Shown: positions 1 through 8,663, counted from the stretch's first letter. The stretch: 64,000 bases of DNA from Bacteroides zhangwenhongii (GCF_009193325.2 NZ_CP059856.1:62001-126000); one strand, 5' to 3'. Made by a program: numbers and translations. The notes: generated by a model not told the origin, from the letters alone.

Positions 1-3000
1 CAGGTCCTCGATAGCCGTCTGCAAGGTCTCGTTACGCTCGGTCAGCCGGTCGATGGTTTCCTGGACCTCTTTGGCATTGCTTGAAGTCGTCCAGGAGGAA
101 AATCCGCCCCAGGTCAATGCGTCGAATATCTTGCCCACACCGGAAAGCAGCGATTTTCCGATAGTCACAAAAAGATCACCGGAAAGCACATCGTCAAGAA
201 TACCGCTCACGGCATTGAACACCGCGTCGAGCAGGCCACCGATGACCACACTCAAACCATCTTTGAAAAGGTCTATAATACTTACAATCCAGCCGACAAC
301 AGGCACATCCTCAAGTGTTTCGGAAACCTTTCCGAAAGCCTCGCCCAGTTTGCCGTCCACTTCCTTGGCACCTTTGCCGAGTGTGATCAGGCCATTATAC
401 GCCCCGCTGATACTGCCGGAGGCAATCTGCTGCAATCCGTCCCTCACATTCTCCATACTGGTCTTCAGACCGGAGGCAGTATTCGAGAGGGACTGCCGGG
501 CACTGTCAGCCGTTTCCTGCAAGGCGTTTATATTCTCACTCGCGGCATCGGCATTAGCCTGCGCCGTTTCCAGGGCTTGCCGGGCGGACTCCTTCTCCTG
601 TTCGGTTCCGGACTGTTGCGCCTCAATGTATGATTTCTGGGCGGCAATGAGCGCCGTATAGGTGTCCGCATACACCGCCTGTGCCTCCTTCAGGTCTGAA
701 AGGGCTTTCTGGTAGGCAGTAACCTCGGCACCCAGTTTCTTGAAACTGACCTTGCCGGAACCGCCCAAAGCCCTCTCCATCTGCTGGACGGCAGAGACAA
801 GCGCGTCCTGACTGGCATGGTCGGCATTTCGGAACTCGTCAGTGAGCATGTATTTTCTGGCATCCGCCAATACAGGCTTTATCATATCGGAAAACATCCC
901 GCCGAATTCACCGAAGACAGTACCCCAGTCAATACGGGCTTTCAGTTCCTGCACTTCGATGCCGGCAAGTTTGCTGTCACGTTCAACACCGAGAGAGAGC
1001 TTCTCGCTGCCGGATGTCGTCTTTTGTATCTTTTCCGCATATTCGGTCGCGATGGCGAGTTTCTTCTGCTGGAAGGTGCCGTAGGCCTGCAAATATTCCT
1101 GCATCACTCCGAACTCTTCCCGATAAGCTTCCGCTATTTTTTTCTGTCGGCCGGACTCGTTCAACTCACGGGCCTTGTCTATTTCGGACTGCTGATCTTC
1201 CGACAGCGAACCGGACTGCCCCGCTTTCGCGTTGTCACGTTTCCAACCGGCTTCCTGCTTGGCTATTTCATCCTTGCGTGCCTGGTATTCATTGTCTATC
1301 TGGCGCAGCTTCTTCTCCAGCCCCTCGGTCATCATCTCAATCTCCGCCTCGTCATTCTTCCTTTGCAGCCCGACGAGTTCCTGGCCCAGCTTTTCAGAAA
1401 CCTGTTTGCGGCGTTGGGCTTCCTTCTCCGCCTTGTCCGCCTTCTTCCGTTCGGCCTCGGAATCCTTATCCTCACCGGGCTTGACCTTGTCGTACTCCTT
1501 TTTGGCGGTATCGACGGCATCCTTCAGTTCTTTCGCCTTCTTCTCAAACTCCTCACGGGAAAGGCTGTTGGACGTTTCCTGAAGAAAGGCGTTATAAGCC
1601 TTGAGCGCGTCCTGGTATTTCTCTTTTGCCGCAGCCACCCAGTCAGTGCTTGAATCCGTGGGCAGGTTACGCCGGTTTTGTTCCGAAACCAGTTTGTTCA
1701 GCTGATACTTCAGTTCGTCACGGGAATAAGTTCCGGTAAGATTTTCGTCACCCTGCGTAATCTTTCCGTATTCCTTCTCCTGGACAGACATCCGGGCAAG
1801 CAGGGTTCTACGCTGCTTTATCTGCTGTGCAAGGGTCTCGTTACTCACACCGGTCAGGTTTTCGAAATAGGCATTTACCTCGTCCTTGCGGATTTGTCCG
1901 TTCAGGCTCTTGCGTTTTCCGTACAGATTCTGAAGCTCTGCCTCCTCATCCCTTGAACGTGCGGATTTCTGGACATATCGGGCTCTTTGCCGCCCGTAGC
2001 TGTCCTGGTAATATTCGGTTGCCAACCGGGTCTTGCCTTCAAGTTCTTTTATCCTGTCATCCACACGTTTCAATTCATTGGCGGGATTGGATATGGACTC
2101 ACCGGCTTCCAATCGGGCTATCTCTTCCTTGATTTTCTTGATATTCTTCAGTTTCTCATACTCGGTGTCGTATTTGGAGAATATATCCGGATATTTCTGT
2201 TCCAGCTTGTTTAGCGCCTCACGCCGGACATCCGTGGACACGGCTTCATCCCCGGCAATGGAACACAGCTCCTCTATTTTGCGCCTGTGCTCTTCCTCGG
2301 CCTCTATGGTTTTCTGCTTCTGCTGCTGATACCTTTCCTCGGATTCCTGCAAACGTTCGGTTTCCGTCTTCATGGAGATCAGTGCCACGGCAACACCGGC
2401 AAGCAGGGTCGCAACCAGCACATAGGGATTGGAAAGCATGGTCCGGTTGAGCATCTTCTGCGCTTTCTCAACCAGCAGGAGCCAGTTGTAATGCAACGCC
2501 TCCGCAGCCACCGCCCAGCCTTTCACGGCCGTGACTGTCATGACGGCGGTCCGGTACACACCATACGTGCCGACAAGCCCGAGCAGGATACGGCCGAAAC
2601 GTTCGTAATGCTCCACCATGTAGGAAACACCGGAAAGCGTGGTGTTGATGACACCTTCCGACTGCTGCCCGATTTCATTGAACATCATTGAAACGGCATC
2701 CTCTATATTGGAGATCTGTCCGGTTATCGTTTTGGATTGTGCCTCCATCAGACCACCGAATTTTCCGCCCTCGTCCGTCAGGCTCTCTATGACCTTCTGC
2801 ACTTCGGGAAAACCGACCTTGCCTTCCTCCACAAGCTCCTTCACCTTGCTTTCAGCCACGCCGAACTGCTTGGCCAGTTCGGCGATCATAGGGATGCCCC
2901 GGCCGGTGAACTGGTTCAGGTCCTGTGTATAAAGCCGTCCCTGGGACATGGTGGTGCCGTAAAGATAGACCAGATCGTTCAAAGGGATGGAAAGTCCGGC

Positions 3001-3426
3001 AGCGATGTCACCCAAGCGGATCAGCGTCTCGTTCACTTTCTCCGCTTCAAACCCGTAGGCAAGAAGCTGCTTGGCACCCTGCGCGACATCCTCCAGGCCG
3101 AAAGGAGTGGTCGCGGCCGTATGTACCAACTGCTGCATCAGGGTGTCGGCCTTCTCCGCACTGCCGAGCATGGTCTGAAACGACACCTCCAGCTGCTGGA
3201 ACTCGCCGCGTACCTTGGTGATGTTCGACACCAGCTCCTTGATAGTAAAGGCGGCTGCCAGCTTGCCGACGGTGTTGTTCAACAGGGAACCGCTCCTGTC
3301 AAGTTCCCGGATCTGTCTGTTGGCGGACGATGCCTGCTGGGACATCCGCTCGATCTTGCCCACGGCCTTGTCAAGACGGGCGCTCAAATGGTCCACCATA
3401 AGGAATTCTATTTGTACCGGTTTCAT
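1..3426 (-). CDS. Phage tail tape measure protein (partial, C-terminus beyond window)
   Basis: The frame is open from the ATG at 3426 down to base 1 (1,142 codons), so the gene continues outside the window. The protein would set tail length and help DNA ejection. The N-terminal 250 residues match the TP901-type tape measure core, with runs such as TPFGLEDVAQGAKQLLAYG and GRGIPMIAELAKQFGV. A hydrophobic stretch follows (VLVATLLAGVAVALISM), and then long charged coiled coil rich in Glu, Lys and Arg down to about base 700. The region nearest base 1 is again less charged. It follows the frameshifted tail chaperone directly, the usual order in siphoviruses, and the chaperone stop codon abuts this start. 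Confidence 0.92.
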   Translation of the reverse strand, partial: MKPVQIEFLMVDHLSARLDKAVGKIERMSQQASSANRQIRELDRSGSLLNNTVGKLAAAFTIKELVSNITKVRGEFQQLEVSFQTMLGSAEKADTLMQQLVHTAATTPFGLEDVAQGAKQLLAYGFEAEKVNETLIRLGDIAAGLSIPLNDLVYLYGTTMSQGRLYTQDLNQFTGRGIPMIAELAKQFGVAESKVKELVEEGKVGFPEVQKVIESLTDEGGKFGGLMEAQSKTITGQISNIEDAVSMMFNEIGQQSEGVINTTLSGVSYMVEHYERFGRILLGLVGTYGVYRTAVMTVTAVKGWAVAAEALHYNWLLLVEKAQKMLNRTMLSNPYVLVATLLAGVAVALISMKTETERLQESEERYQQQKQKTIEAEEEHRRKIEELCSIAGDEAVSTDVRREALNKLEQKYPDIFSKYDTEYEKLKNIKKIKEEIARLEAGESISNPANELKRVDDRIKELEGKTRLATEYYQDSYGRQRARYVQKSARSRDEEAELQNLYGKRKSLNGQIRKDEVNAYFENLTGVSNETLAQQIKQRRTLLARMSVQEKEYGKITQGDENLTGTYSRDELKYQLNKLVSEQNRRNLPTDSSTDWVAAAKEKYQDALKAYNAFLQETSNSLSREEFEKKAKELKDAVDTAKKEYDKVKPGEDKDSEAERKKADKAEKEAQRRKQVSEKLGQELVGLQRKNDEAEIEMMTEGLEKKLRQIDNEYQARKDEIAKQEAGWKRDNAKAGQSGSLSEDQQSEIDKARELNESGRQKKIAEAYREEFGVMQEYLQAYGTFQQKKLAIATEYAEKIQKTTSGSEKLSLGVERDSKLAGIEVQELKARIDWGTVFGEFGGMFSDMIKPVLADARKYMLTDEFRNADHASQDALVSAVQQMERALGGSGKVSFKKLGAEVTAYQKALSDLKEAQAVYADTYTALIAAQKSYIEAQQSGTEQEKESARQALETAQANADAASENINALQETADSARQSLSNTASGLKTSMENVRDGLQQIASGSISGAYNGLITLGKGAKEVDGKLGEAFGKVSETLEDVPVVGWIVSIIDLFKDGLSVVIGGLLDAVFNAVSGILDDVLSGDLFVTIGKSLLSGVGKIFDALTWGGFSSWTTSSNAKEVQETIDRLTERNETLQTAIEDL

Positions 3427-4157
3427 CTATTTTAGCTTGCTTTGAAAAAATCCTACTATTCCATCCGCTTCATCCTCGGCGCTCCGCTCATCCGCAGGAC
3501 CGGAAGATCCAGACTTGTCACGGATATACCGGGGAGCGTCACTAAGCATCATGATCAGGGTCTGGTAATTCACCTTGTTCAGTATATAGTCCACGCTCCA
3601 GCCGGTGGCACTGGCAATCTGCCACACAAAACCGAAAGGGCTATGGGAGCCTTCATAACGGCTCTTTAACTCCCCTTCTTTCTTTGGCTCAGTCTCAAGC
3701 TCATCGGATTCGTCCGCTCGGCTGATCTGATAATAGGTATAAAAGGGTCGGTACCCATCAGGCTGACAAAACGCTTGATCGCACCCACCAGATAACGCTG
3801 TTCCATGAAGTTCCTTATGAGCCATGCCACCGGGCGCAAAAGCACGCGGCGGCTGAAAGGACCACGACAAAGGGTATAGGCCACCATACGGCTCACCGCC
3901 TTGCCGTGAGAGGCCAGAAACTGCATTTCCTCCTCCTTGCTGAACCCCCACATCTCCTCACTGGTGATCCCCATCGACAAATATGTCCGGGCAAAAAGAA
4001 TCTGACCGGACATATAAGGCCGCCTCATGGTCACGCGCAGCTCCAGCGGGGATTTCCTGAAAGGGATATGAAACGCTTTCAGCGGGACGCTCACACCGAT
4101 ATCCAGCAGCGCGTCCGCACCCTCACGCTGGATCTGCTTGATGACAGCTTCGTCCAT
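3427..4157 (-). CDS. Tail assembly chaperone, -1 frameshift fusion (G-T type)
   Basis: This is the predicted long product of a programmed -1 frameshift. Ribosomes read 139 codons from the ATG at 4157, slip at CCCTTTT (3741-3747), and read 104 more codons in the -1 frame to the stop at 3427, giving about 243 residues. The second-frame segment after the slip looks coding: it is acidic and hydrophilic at first, then has an ordered stretch around YEGSHSPFGFVWQIASATGW. No suitable independent start lies close to the junction. By analogy with lambda gpG/gpGT, the short and long forms would bind the tape measure during tail assembly. The location just before the tape measure gene is exactly where such pairs occur. 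Confidence 0.82.
3666..4157 (-). CDS. Tail assembly chaperone, unshifted form (G type)
   Basis: A 163-residue protein that should be made by most ribosomes. A Shine-Dalgarno-like GGAG about eight bases before the ATG supports the start. The family is poorly conserved in sequence, so the call rests mainly on position between the tail tube and tape measure genes and on the slippery heptamer in its 3' part. The last 24 residues, after the slip site, are a basic, low-quality tail (ending SQRKKGS), as is usual when the zero-frame extension is not functionally constrained. It starts three bases after the stop of the tail tube gene, so the two are probably co-translated. Confidence 0.8.
   Translation of the reverse strand: MDEAVIKQIQREGADALLDIGVSVPLKAFHIPFRKSPLELRVTMRRPYMSGQILFARTYLSMGITSEEMWGFSKEEEMQFLASHGKAVSRMVAYTLCRGPFSRRVLLRPVAWLIRNFMEQRYLVGAIKRFVSLMGTDPFIPIIRSAERTNPMSLRLSQRKKGS
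3741..3747 (-). other. Programmed -1 frameshift heptamer C CCT TTT
   Basis: On the minus strand the zero frame reads gaC CCT TTT ata. This fits X XXY YYZ with X=C, Y=T, Z=T. After a one-base backward slip the new frame continues TAT ACC TAT TAT CAG and stays open for 104 codons. The site lies about 75 bases before the zero-frame stop. No alternative X XXY YYZ site was seen in the overlap. Confidence 0.8.
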
Positions 4158-4160
4158 ACG

Positions 4161-4736
4161 CTACTCCTCGGCCGGGTTAGTGGAAGCAGCAGCGGCAGAT
4201 TCAGCAGAAGGCAGTTTATACTGTTTCCACTCTTCCGGGATAGAATCCGTATTGAATACGCCATAGGGCTGGGAGCCGTCTTCCGGCATGGCCACTTCCA
4301 GCGTGCATTCGATTTTCGCCGTTTCTGTCAGGGTCAGCTTGCCGCCGAGATTGGAAAGTAGCGTGCCATTGGGAATCAGGATGCTCTGCCCCGAAACAAG
4401 GGCTATTTCCCACGGACCGGTCAGCAACACGGCTGCCGTCGGGGCCGTCCAACCAATCGGGGTTTTCTTTTCCGAGTCCTCTTCCTTGTAGTGCATGGTA
4501 CCACCCAGCAAGCTATGCAGGTTTTCGTAGTTCAGCTGGATAACGTTGAACGTGGGGGCGATGCTGCCATTCGACTGGGGAATGATAAGCACCGGGGTTC
4601 CCGGCACCTGCTCCGCCTCGATTTTGGCGGATTCGGGTTTCTGCCCGCCCATGTCAAACGAATTCTTCTCTATGTAACCCACCACAAAGTCCTTGTATTT
4701 CACGGCACCGACGCCGTACATGAAATTCTTATTCAT
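4161..4736 (-). CDS. Putative major tail tube protein
   Basis: A 191-residue protein starting at the ATG inside the ATGA overlap with the upstream spanin-like gene (stop 4733). A longer upstream frame exists but its extra residues (CCRHSINFQNQ) look like out-of-frame sequence. The protein is beta-rich, with alternating hydrophobic runs (TAAVLLTGPWEIALVSG), and ends in a low-complexity Ala/Ser/Glu tail. Its position immediately before the tail assembly chaperone and tape measure genes is that of a tail tube subunit. No catalytic motif is visible. The call is mostly contextual; another tail structural role is possible. Confidence 0.65.
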   Translation of the reverse strand: MNKNFMYGVGAVKYKDFVVGYIEKNSFDMGGQKPESAKIEAEQVPGTPVLIIPQSNGSIAPTFNVIQLNYENLHSLLGGTMHYKEEDSEKKTPIGWTAPTAAVLLTGPWEIALVSGQSILIPNGTLLSNLGGKLTLTETAKIECTLEVAMPEDGSQPYGVFNTDSIPEEWKQYKLPSAESAAAASTNPAEE

Positions 4737-5290
4737 TGTTTCTTGATTTTGAAAGTTAATACTATGCCGGCAACACATCCGGTTATAAAAGCGGCCAGCG
4801 CTATTTTAACGGGACTAAAGCGACGTTCAAATTCCGTTTCAACTGTGAATGAGTCCTCATGTGTCTCATTACGGATACGGGTCAGTTCCTCCTCATAACA
4901 CAGTACCAGCCGCTGGAGGCTGTCGCAGGATGCCTCCGCTATGATATTGCCGGCCGCATCGCTCTTCACCGTCAGGCCCGCCTGCCCGTTCCTGGAATGG
5001 TAGGACGAACCGGAGGGAAGTTTACGGAGGCTGTCCGGAGGGATCGTCAGGCTCACCGCCGATTTCGGAATCCCCGCCATCAACAGCCCCCGCCTCACGT
5101 TTGACACGTTGTCGGCGCTTGACGACAGGCTGCTGTTCCGGTTCACCTCCGTCCTGCTCTTTCGAGTACTCGCGCATCCCGTAAAGAACAGGACAATCAT
5201 CATGATGCCTGCAACTGTTGGCAGTATCAATGGCTTTCCGGAGACGTGCCATTTCACGCCGGGTCGCCTGCAAAGCTTTCCTGTTTTCAT
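4733..5290 (-). CDS. Lipoprotein with C-terminal membrane segment, spanin-like
   Basis: A 185-residue protein with a basic N-terminus, a hydrophobic segment and a lipobox (FFTGC, Cys 39), so it is probably an outer-membrane lipoprotein. The last 27 residues form a second hydrophobic segment followed by KIKKQ. Lipobox plus C-terminal transmembrane segment is the architecture of unimolecular spanins such as phage T1 gp11, which join inner and outer membranes during lysis. The start at 5290 is supported by AGAGGA six bases upstream. The gene overlaps the preceding i-spanin-like gene by 269 bases in another frame, as in lambda Rz/Rz1. It also overlaps the tail tube start by four bases. Function is inferred from topology and the neighbouring holin and amidase. 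Confidence 0.65.
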   Translation of the reverse strand: MKTGKLCRRPGVKWHVSGKPLILPTVAGIMMIVLFFTGCASTRKSRTEVNRNSSLSSSADNVSNVRRGLLMAGIPKSAVSLTIPPDSLRKLPSGSSYHSRNGQAGLTVKSDAAGNIIAEASCDSLQRLVLCYEEELTRIRNETHEDSFTVETEFERRFSPVKIALAAFITGCVAGIVLTFKIKKQ

Positions 5291-5501
5291 TCAGTTCCTC
5301 TTTTAAGGGTTCTACAATATTCTCGATCAGGATACGGGTGGCATGTTCGGTGTTGTCAATCCGTACCGTCTCGGCTTCGGCGGTAGCCTTCTCCGCTTTC
5401 GCCCTCGCTTCCCTGACCGTTGATTTCAGGGTGATGATGGCTATTATCGTGGCTACCAGACCACCGCCCAGCACCAGATTCATGACTGCACTGAAGTCCA
5501 T
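5022..5501 (-). CDS. Inner-membrane spanin-like (Rz-type) protein
   Basis: A 159-residue protein with one N-terminal transmembrane helix (LVLGGGLVATIIAIITL), a long Ala/Glu/Arg coiled coil (about residues 25-95) and a hydrophilic, proline- and glycine-rich C-terminus. This is the topology of Rz-type inner-membrane spanins. It sits directly after the holin and amidase genes. Its 3' half overlaps the lipoprotein gene in another frame, the hallmark of Rz/Rz1 pairs. A cysteine pair (SCRHHDDC) lies in the periplasmic part. A GTG two codons upstream (5507) is an alternative start. Confidence 0.62.
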   Translation of the reverse strand: MDFSAVMNLVLGGGLVATIIAIITLKSTVREARAKAEKATAEAETVRIDNTEHATRILIENIVEPLKEELNENRKALQATRREMARLRKAIDTANSCRHHDDCPVLYGMREYSKEQDGGEPEQQPVVKRRQRVKREAGAVDGGDSEIGGEPDDPSGQPP

Positions 5502-5528
5502 ACGCACACTGGTCTTTCAGGTCAAAGC

Positions 5529-5915
5529 CTATTTGCCGGCATCCTTACCCGCAAACAGTCCGATGAGCCACTGGACAAAGCCCGTATCGGCAACACCATT
5601 GGACACAAGGGACGCACCGAACCCATAACACAACGCGATATACCACGTGGCATCAGCGACAAAGCCCGCATCCAGCCACCATAAAAGCATGGCGGCCACA
5701 ATGCCCACACACCAGCTGACAATCTGTGTCGCCAAGCCCTGCATTTTTGGAAACAGAGCCTTGATCCCTTCCGTGAGCAACACCACGCCACCGACAAAAC
5801 CGGCAAAGGTGGTGATCATCGCGCTATAATCGACTTCCGGTACTGTACCGGTCTGGGCAAAAGTTGCTGACACGAATCCGAGTATCAGCACAAAGAATAA
5901 AAGAAATCTTTTCAT
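5529..5915 (-). CDS. Putative holin
   Basis: A 128-residue hydrophobic protein with an N-terminal signal-like helix (residues 3-20, ending SATFAQ) and two or three further membrane segments: about residues 31-50, 62-80 (IVSWCVGIVAAMLLWWL) and 88-105. Short hydrophobic proteins directly after an endolysin gene in a late operon are commonly holins. The predicted role is to open the cytoplasmic membrane at the end of infection so that the amidase reaches peptidoglycan. The possible cleavable signal sequence is unusual for a holin. It is followed by two spanin-like genes, completing a lysis cassette. Confidence 0.65.
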   Translation of the reverse strand: MKRFLLFFVLILGFVSATFAQTGTVPEVDYSAMITTFAGFVGGVVLLTEGIKALFPKMQGLATQIVSWCVGIVAAMLLWWLDAGFVADATWYIALCYGFGASLVSNGVADTGFVQWLIGLFAGKDAGK

Positions 5916-5927
5916 GTTGTTGTTGAT

Positions 5928-6392
5928 TTATTGAGTTATACCTATTTGTTTAAGCCATCTCTGTACATCAAAACTGGGGCAGGCTTTGGCCGCCAGTTCA
6001 TTGTGACCGACGATTCTCACATCGGGAAAACGACGGTGGAAATCCTTCACGTACTTCTCAAGCGCCTTTTTTTGCCAGGAGGTACGGGTGTCTGCAGGCG
6101 TTTTACCATCCTTTGCACACCCGCCGGCATAGACGATATGGCGGCTCACGGAATTGTAACCGGCCACGCCGTTGGTCACTTCCCACGGGTCCACATTCGC
6201 GTCCTCGTTATTGTTCACCAGGCGTTCCACTCCGCCGTTCAGATGGAACAGGTCGGTATATCCGACCTGCTTCCAGCCGCGGCCGCCCTTTGAGACGGGG
6301 TTCGTATGCCAGGCGCGAATCTCCGCACCGCTTACCTCACGCCCTTCAGGAGTGGCCGTGCAATGGATGACAAGATACTTCAGCTTTCCCAT
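5928..6392 (-). CDS. N-acetylmuramoyl-L-alanine amidase (endolysin)
   Basis: A 154-residue amidase_2/PGRP-type enzyme that should cleave the amide bond between N-acetylmuramic acid and the stem peptide. The zinc ligands are visible as His10 (LVIHCTAT), His129 and Cys137 (GHNELAAKACPSFD). Tyr and the NGGVERLVNNNEDANVD stretch fit the substrate groove. There is no signal peptide, so export would rely on the adjacent holin. The ATG overlaps the capsid stop as TGATG, so the two are translationally coupled. Lysis genes placed between head and tail genes are unusual compared with Mu itself. Confidence 0.9.
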   Translation of the reverse strand: MGKLKYLVIHCTATPEGREVSGAEIRAWHTNPVSKGGRGWKQVGYTDLFHLNGGVERLVNNNEDANVDPWEVTNGVAGYNSVSRHIVYAGGCAKDGKTPADTRTSWQKKALEKYVKDFHRRFPDVRIVGHNELAAKACPSFDVQRWLKQIGITQ

Positions 6393-7615
6393 CACTCACC
6401 GCCTTCCTCTTCATCAACGGCCGCCTGGGACAGTGCTATCTCCACCTTCTTCTCCGGATCGGCGTCCAGGCCCAGTACAAGTGTGCCGGATACCGCCTTG
6501 CCGCTACTGTTCACACCGGCGGTGACCGTCAGAGAGCCATCGGTACCGACTGCCGTGAAACCGGCAGGAATGGAAACCACGCTGTAATCACCGGAGGCAG
6601 TGACCTTCACCTCCTTGCTCTCACCGGCGGCCTTGAAGGAAAGAGCGGCCGGATCGGCAGAAATGCTGCGTTCCACTGCCTTGAACACCGGAGTCTCACG
6701 GGTGTCAAGCACCACGAACTCCTCGCCGAAGGCGATTTCCGTGTCGGCCTTCATCAGCAGCTTGAAGAAGTACAGCTCGCTGGAGTTCATCCACTTGTCA
6801 ATCTGGATCACCTCCTCGTCGTCCTGGAGGTTCACACCGGCAAAAAGGTTGCCGTCAGCGCTCATCGAGCAGAGCGTGGCTACGATAAGGCCATCAGGCC
6901 AGGAATTCAGCGTCTCGATGGTGATACCCTTGTAACGCTTCTTGTTGATGTCCGTCTCGCTCGTGTTCTTGTACTCGCGTTCGGTCAGCTCGTCATCGTA
7001 CTTGTCGAAGTCGTCAATACTCATCAGGATACGCAGGTTCGGATTCTCACGCAGGGCTTTTGGAATAGCCTTGCGGACAGCCTTCAACTTGCCGATCATG
7101 GAAGTATCGGAAGGAGCCGGAACCACGATCACATCCGGATCTTTAGCCGCCTGGGTCAGGATACCGTTGAAAAGGTGGTCGTCGTCCGAACCGAACTCGC
7201 CGTTCAGGTAATGCCAGCCCAGCTCGAACTTCACACTCTTGCTAAGTTCATCCAGAAGCGTGTTCTGCGCTTCGGGGGGAAGTTCGGCAAACACGAGGTT
7301 GCCCTTCGGCTGCCACCTGCGCCAAACATGCTCGAAGGCGCGGGGATTGAAAGTCGTGAACGCCATGAAGTCCTCCGGATCCAGTGATTTCTCCGAGTAA
7401 TTGAAATTGCCTTTCGAGTCTTCCAAAGTCGGGTTCTCCTTACGCTTCTGGAGCATCTTGCCGGTCTTGATACGCGGCAGGCTGATTTTTTTCTCCACAC
7501 CGGGGATCACCATGATCAGACCTTTTTCTACAAGGTCATTCCCGGTGGTGGCCAGGACCAGTATTTTCTCCAGTACCTCGCCGTTGTAATTCGTGTTTCT
7601 TACTACTATTGCCAT
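6392..7615 (-). CDS. Major capsid protein with C-terminal BACON-like domain
   Basis: A 407-residue protein that follows the protease/scaffold gene, the standard position of the major capsid protein. Residues 1 to about 310 look like an HK97-type coat protein, with an E-loop-like basic segment near the N-terminus and mixed alpha/beta sequence after it. From about residue 314 the sequence changes to an Ig-like pattern: ISADPAALSFKAAGESKEVK, then TVTAG, SGTLVLGL and VEIALSQA. This is the BACON signature. An acidic tail (DEEEGGE) ends the protein. The BACON domain would probably project from the capsid surface and could bind glycans or mucin; that role is inferred. Confidence 0.82.
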   Translation of the reverse strand: MAIVVRNTNYNGEVLEKILVLATTGNDLVEKGLIMVIPGVEKKISLPRIKTGKMLQKRKENPTLEDSKGNFNYSEKSLDPEDFMAFTTFNPRAFEHVWRRWQPKGNLVFAELPPEAQNTLLDELSKSVKFELGWHYLNGEFGSDDDHLFNGILTQAAKDPDVIVVPAPSDTSMIGKLKAVRKAIPKALRENPNLRILMSIDDFDKYDDELTEREYKNTSETDINKKRYKGITIETLNSWPDGLIVATLCSMSADGNLFAGVNLQDDEEVIQIDKWMNSSELYFFKLLMKADTEIAFGEEFVVLDTRETPVFKAVERSISADPAALSFKAAGESKEVKVTASGDYSVVSIPAGFTAVGTDGSLTVTAGVNSSGKAVSGTLVLGLDADPEKKVEIALSQAAVDEEEGGE

Positions 7616-7625
7616 GGCAAATGTT

Positions 7626-8663
7626 TTATTTATGGTTCAACTTGTCCTTAATCTCGCTCATGCGCTTGTTCCAGGGGCTTTCACCCGTCGGATTCACACG
7701 AAGGTCAGTCATGACACTACGTTTTGGGAAAAGCTTCTCCAATGCCTTTTCCCCGTTCTCCCGGTCTTTTGCCAGAAGGTTCTCATAGATGGGGCGGGTG
7801 GCGGCATCGATACGGCCGTCCTGTTCCGCATCATCAAGCAGTTTCTTACGCGCGGCAGCGTCATCCGCATCCGCCTTGTCCTGGAACACCTTCAGTTCGC
7901 CCTTCAGGCGGGTGACCTCGGCATCAAGGGCCGGGACTTTGCCAGCCTCTGTTTCCAGCAGTCCGATTTCACGCAGGAAATCGTCATCCGTCGCACAGTT
8001 CTTGAACCGCGGACGTCTCTTGAGTTCGTCTAAATTCATGCTATTCTCGTTTTGTGGCTTGTGCAGCCGGTTATTGAATATTTGAAATACCTGTTCGGGG
8101 GTACTGTCCTCCGGTACCGGGTCAGCGTCATAAATACCGTCGATAAGCCCCAGCGCCAGCGCCTCGTCGGCACGCAGCCAGTGATCCTTGCCGTCAAAAT
8201 ACATCGCGCGGATTTCCTCCTTGTCCTTGCCCATACGGGTGGCATACATCTCGCAAAGGGTATCCTCAAGCGCCTCGATCTCACGGATGCAGTCCTTCAT
8301 CTCATCCTTGTTGCCGTAACAGCCGCCCTGGACACTGTGAAGCATCAGACGGGCATAACGGCTCATCCGGACGGGCTTGCCGCAAAGGGCGATGACGGAG
8401 GCCATGCTGGCGGCGATGCCGTCCACGTAGATGGTAATGTCGGCCTTGCTGTTCTTCAAGGCATTGAAAATGGCGATGCCCGAATAAACCTCACCGCCGT
8501 TGCTGTTGATACGCACGTCCACCTTCCCGGTCAGGGCTTCCGCTTCCAGAAGTTCACGGGCAATATCACCGCTGCGCACGTTATCATCGTACTCACCGAT
8601 GTCACCGTAAAGAAGGATGCAACAGGCATCGGTTCCGGGTATCATATTGAAAAATCTACTCAT
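7626..8663 (-). CDS. ClpP-like prohead protease fused to scaffold
   Basis: A 345-residue protein. Residues 1 to about 190 are a ClpP-type serine protease: the nucleophile Ser lies in GIAASMASVI, the His in LMLHSVQGG, and an Asp probably in the AMYFDGKDHWL region. It would mature the prohead. Residues 205-345 are a charged, helical scaffold-like segment (LRREIGL to EKALEKLFPK). Protease-scaffold fusions occur in Mu-like phages (I/Z arrangement). The ATG at 8663 is preferred over an upstream TTG, and the homologous reading begins MSRFFNMIPG. An internal ATG at about residue 210 (SMNLDELKRR) could yield free scaffold, as in Mu. Confidence 0.87.
   Translation of the reverse strand: MSRFFNMIPGTDACCILLYGDIGEYDDNVRSGDIARELLEAEALTGKVDVRINSNGGEVYSGIAIFNALKNSKADITIYVDGIAASMASVIALCGKPVRMSRYARLMLHSVQGGCYGNKDEMKDCIREIEALEDTLCEMYATRMGKDKEEIRAMYFDGKDHWLRADEALALGLIDGIYDADPVPEDSTPEQVFQIFNNRLHKPQNENSMNLDELKRRPRFKNCATDDDFLREIGLLETEAGKVPALDAEVTRLKGELKVFQDKADADDAAARKKLLDDAEQDGRIDAATRPIYENLLAKDRENGEKALEKLFPKRSVMTDLRVNPTGESPWNKRMSEIKDKLNHK

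Noticed and set aside
53..3221. Many rightward open frames opposite the tape measure gene
   Set aside because: They are shadows of a strongly coding minus-strand gene, with repetitive or biased composition and no start signals.
3427..3951. Independent 174-codon gene after the tail chaperone
   Set aside because: Its first 70 codons are out-of-frame sequence of the chaperone gene; only the part after the slippery site looks coding, which fits frameshifting.
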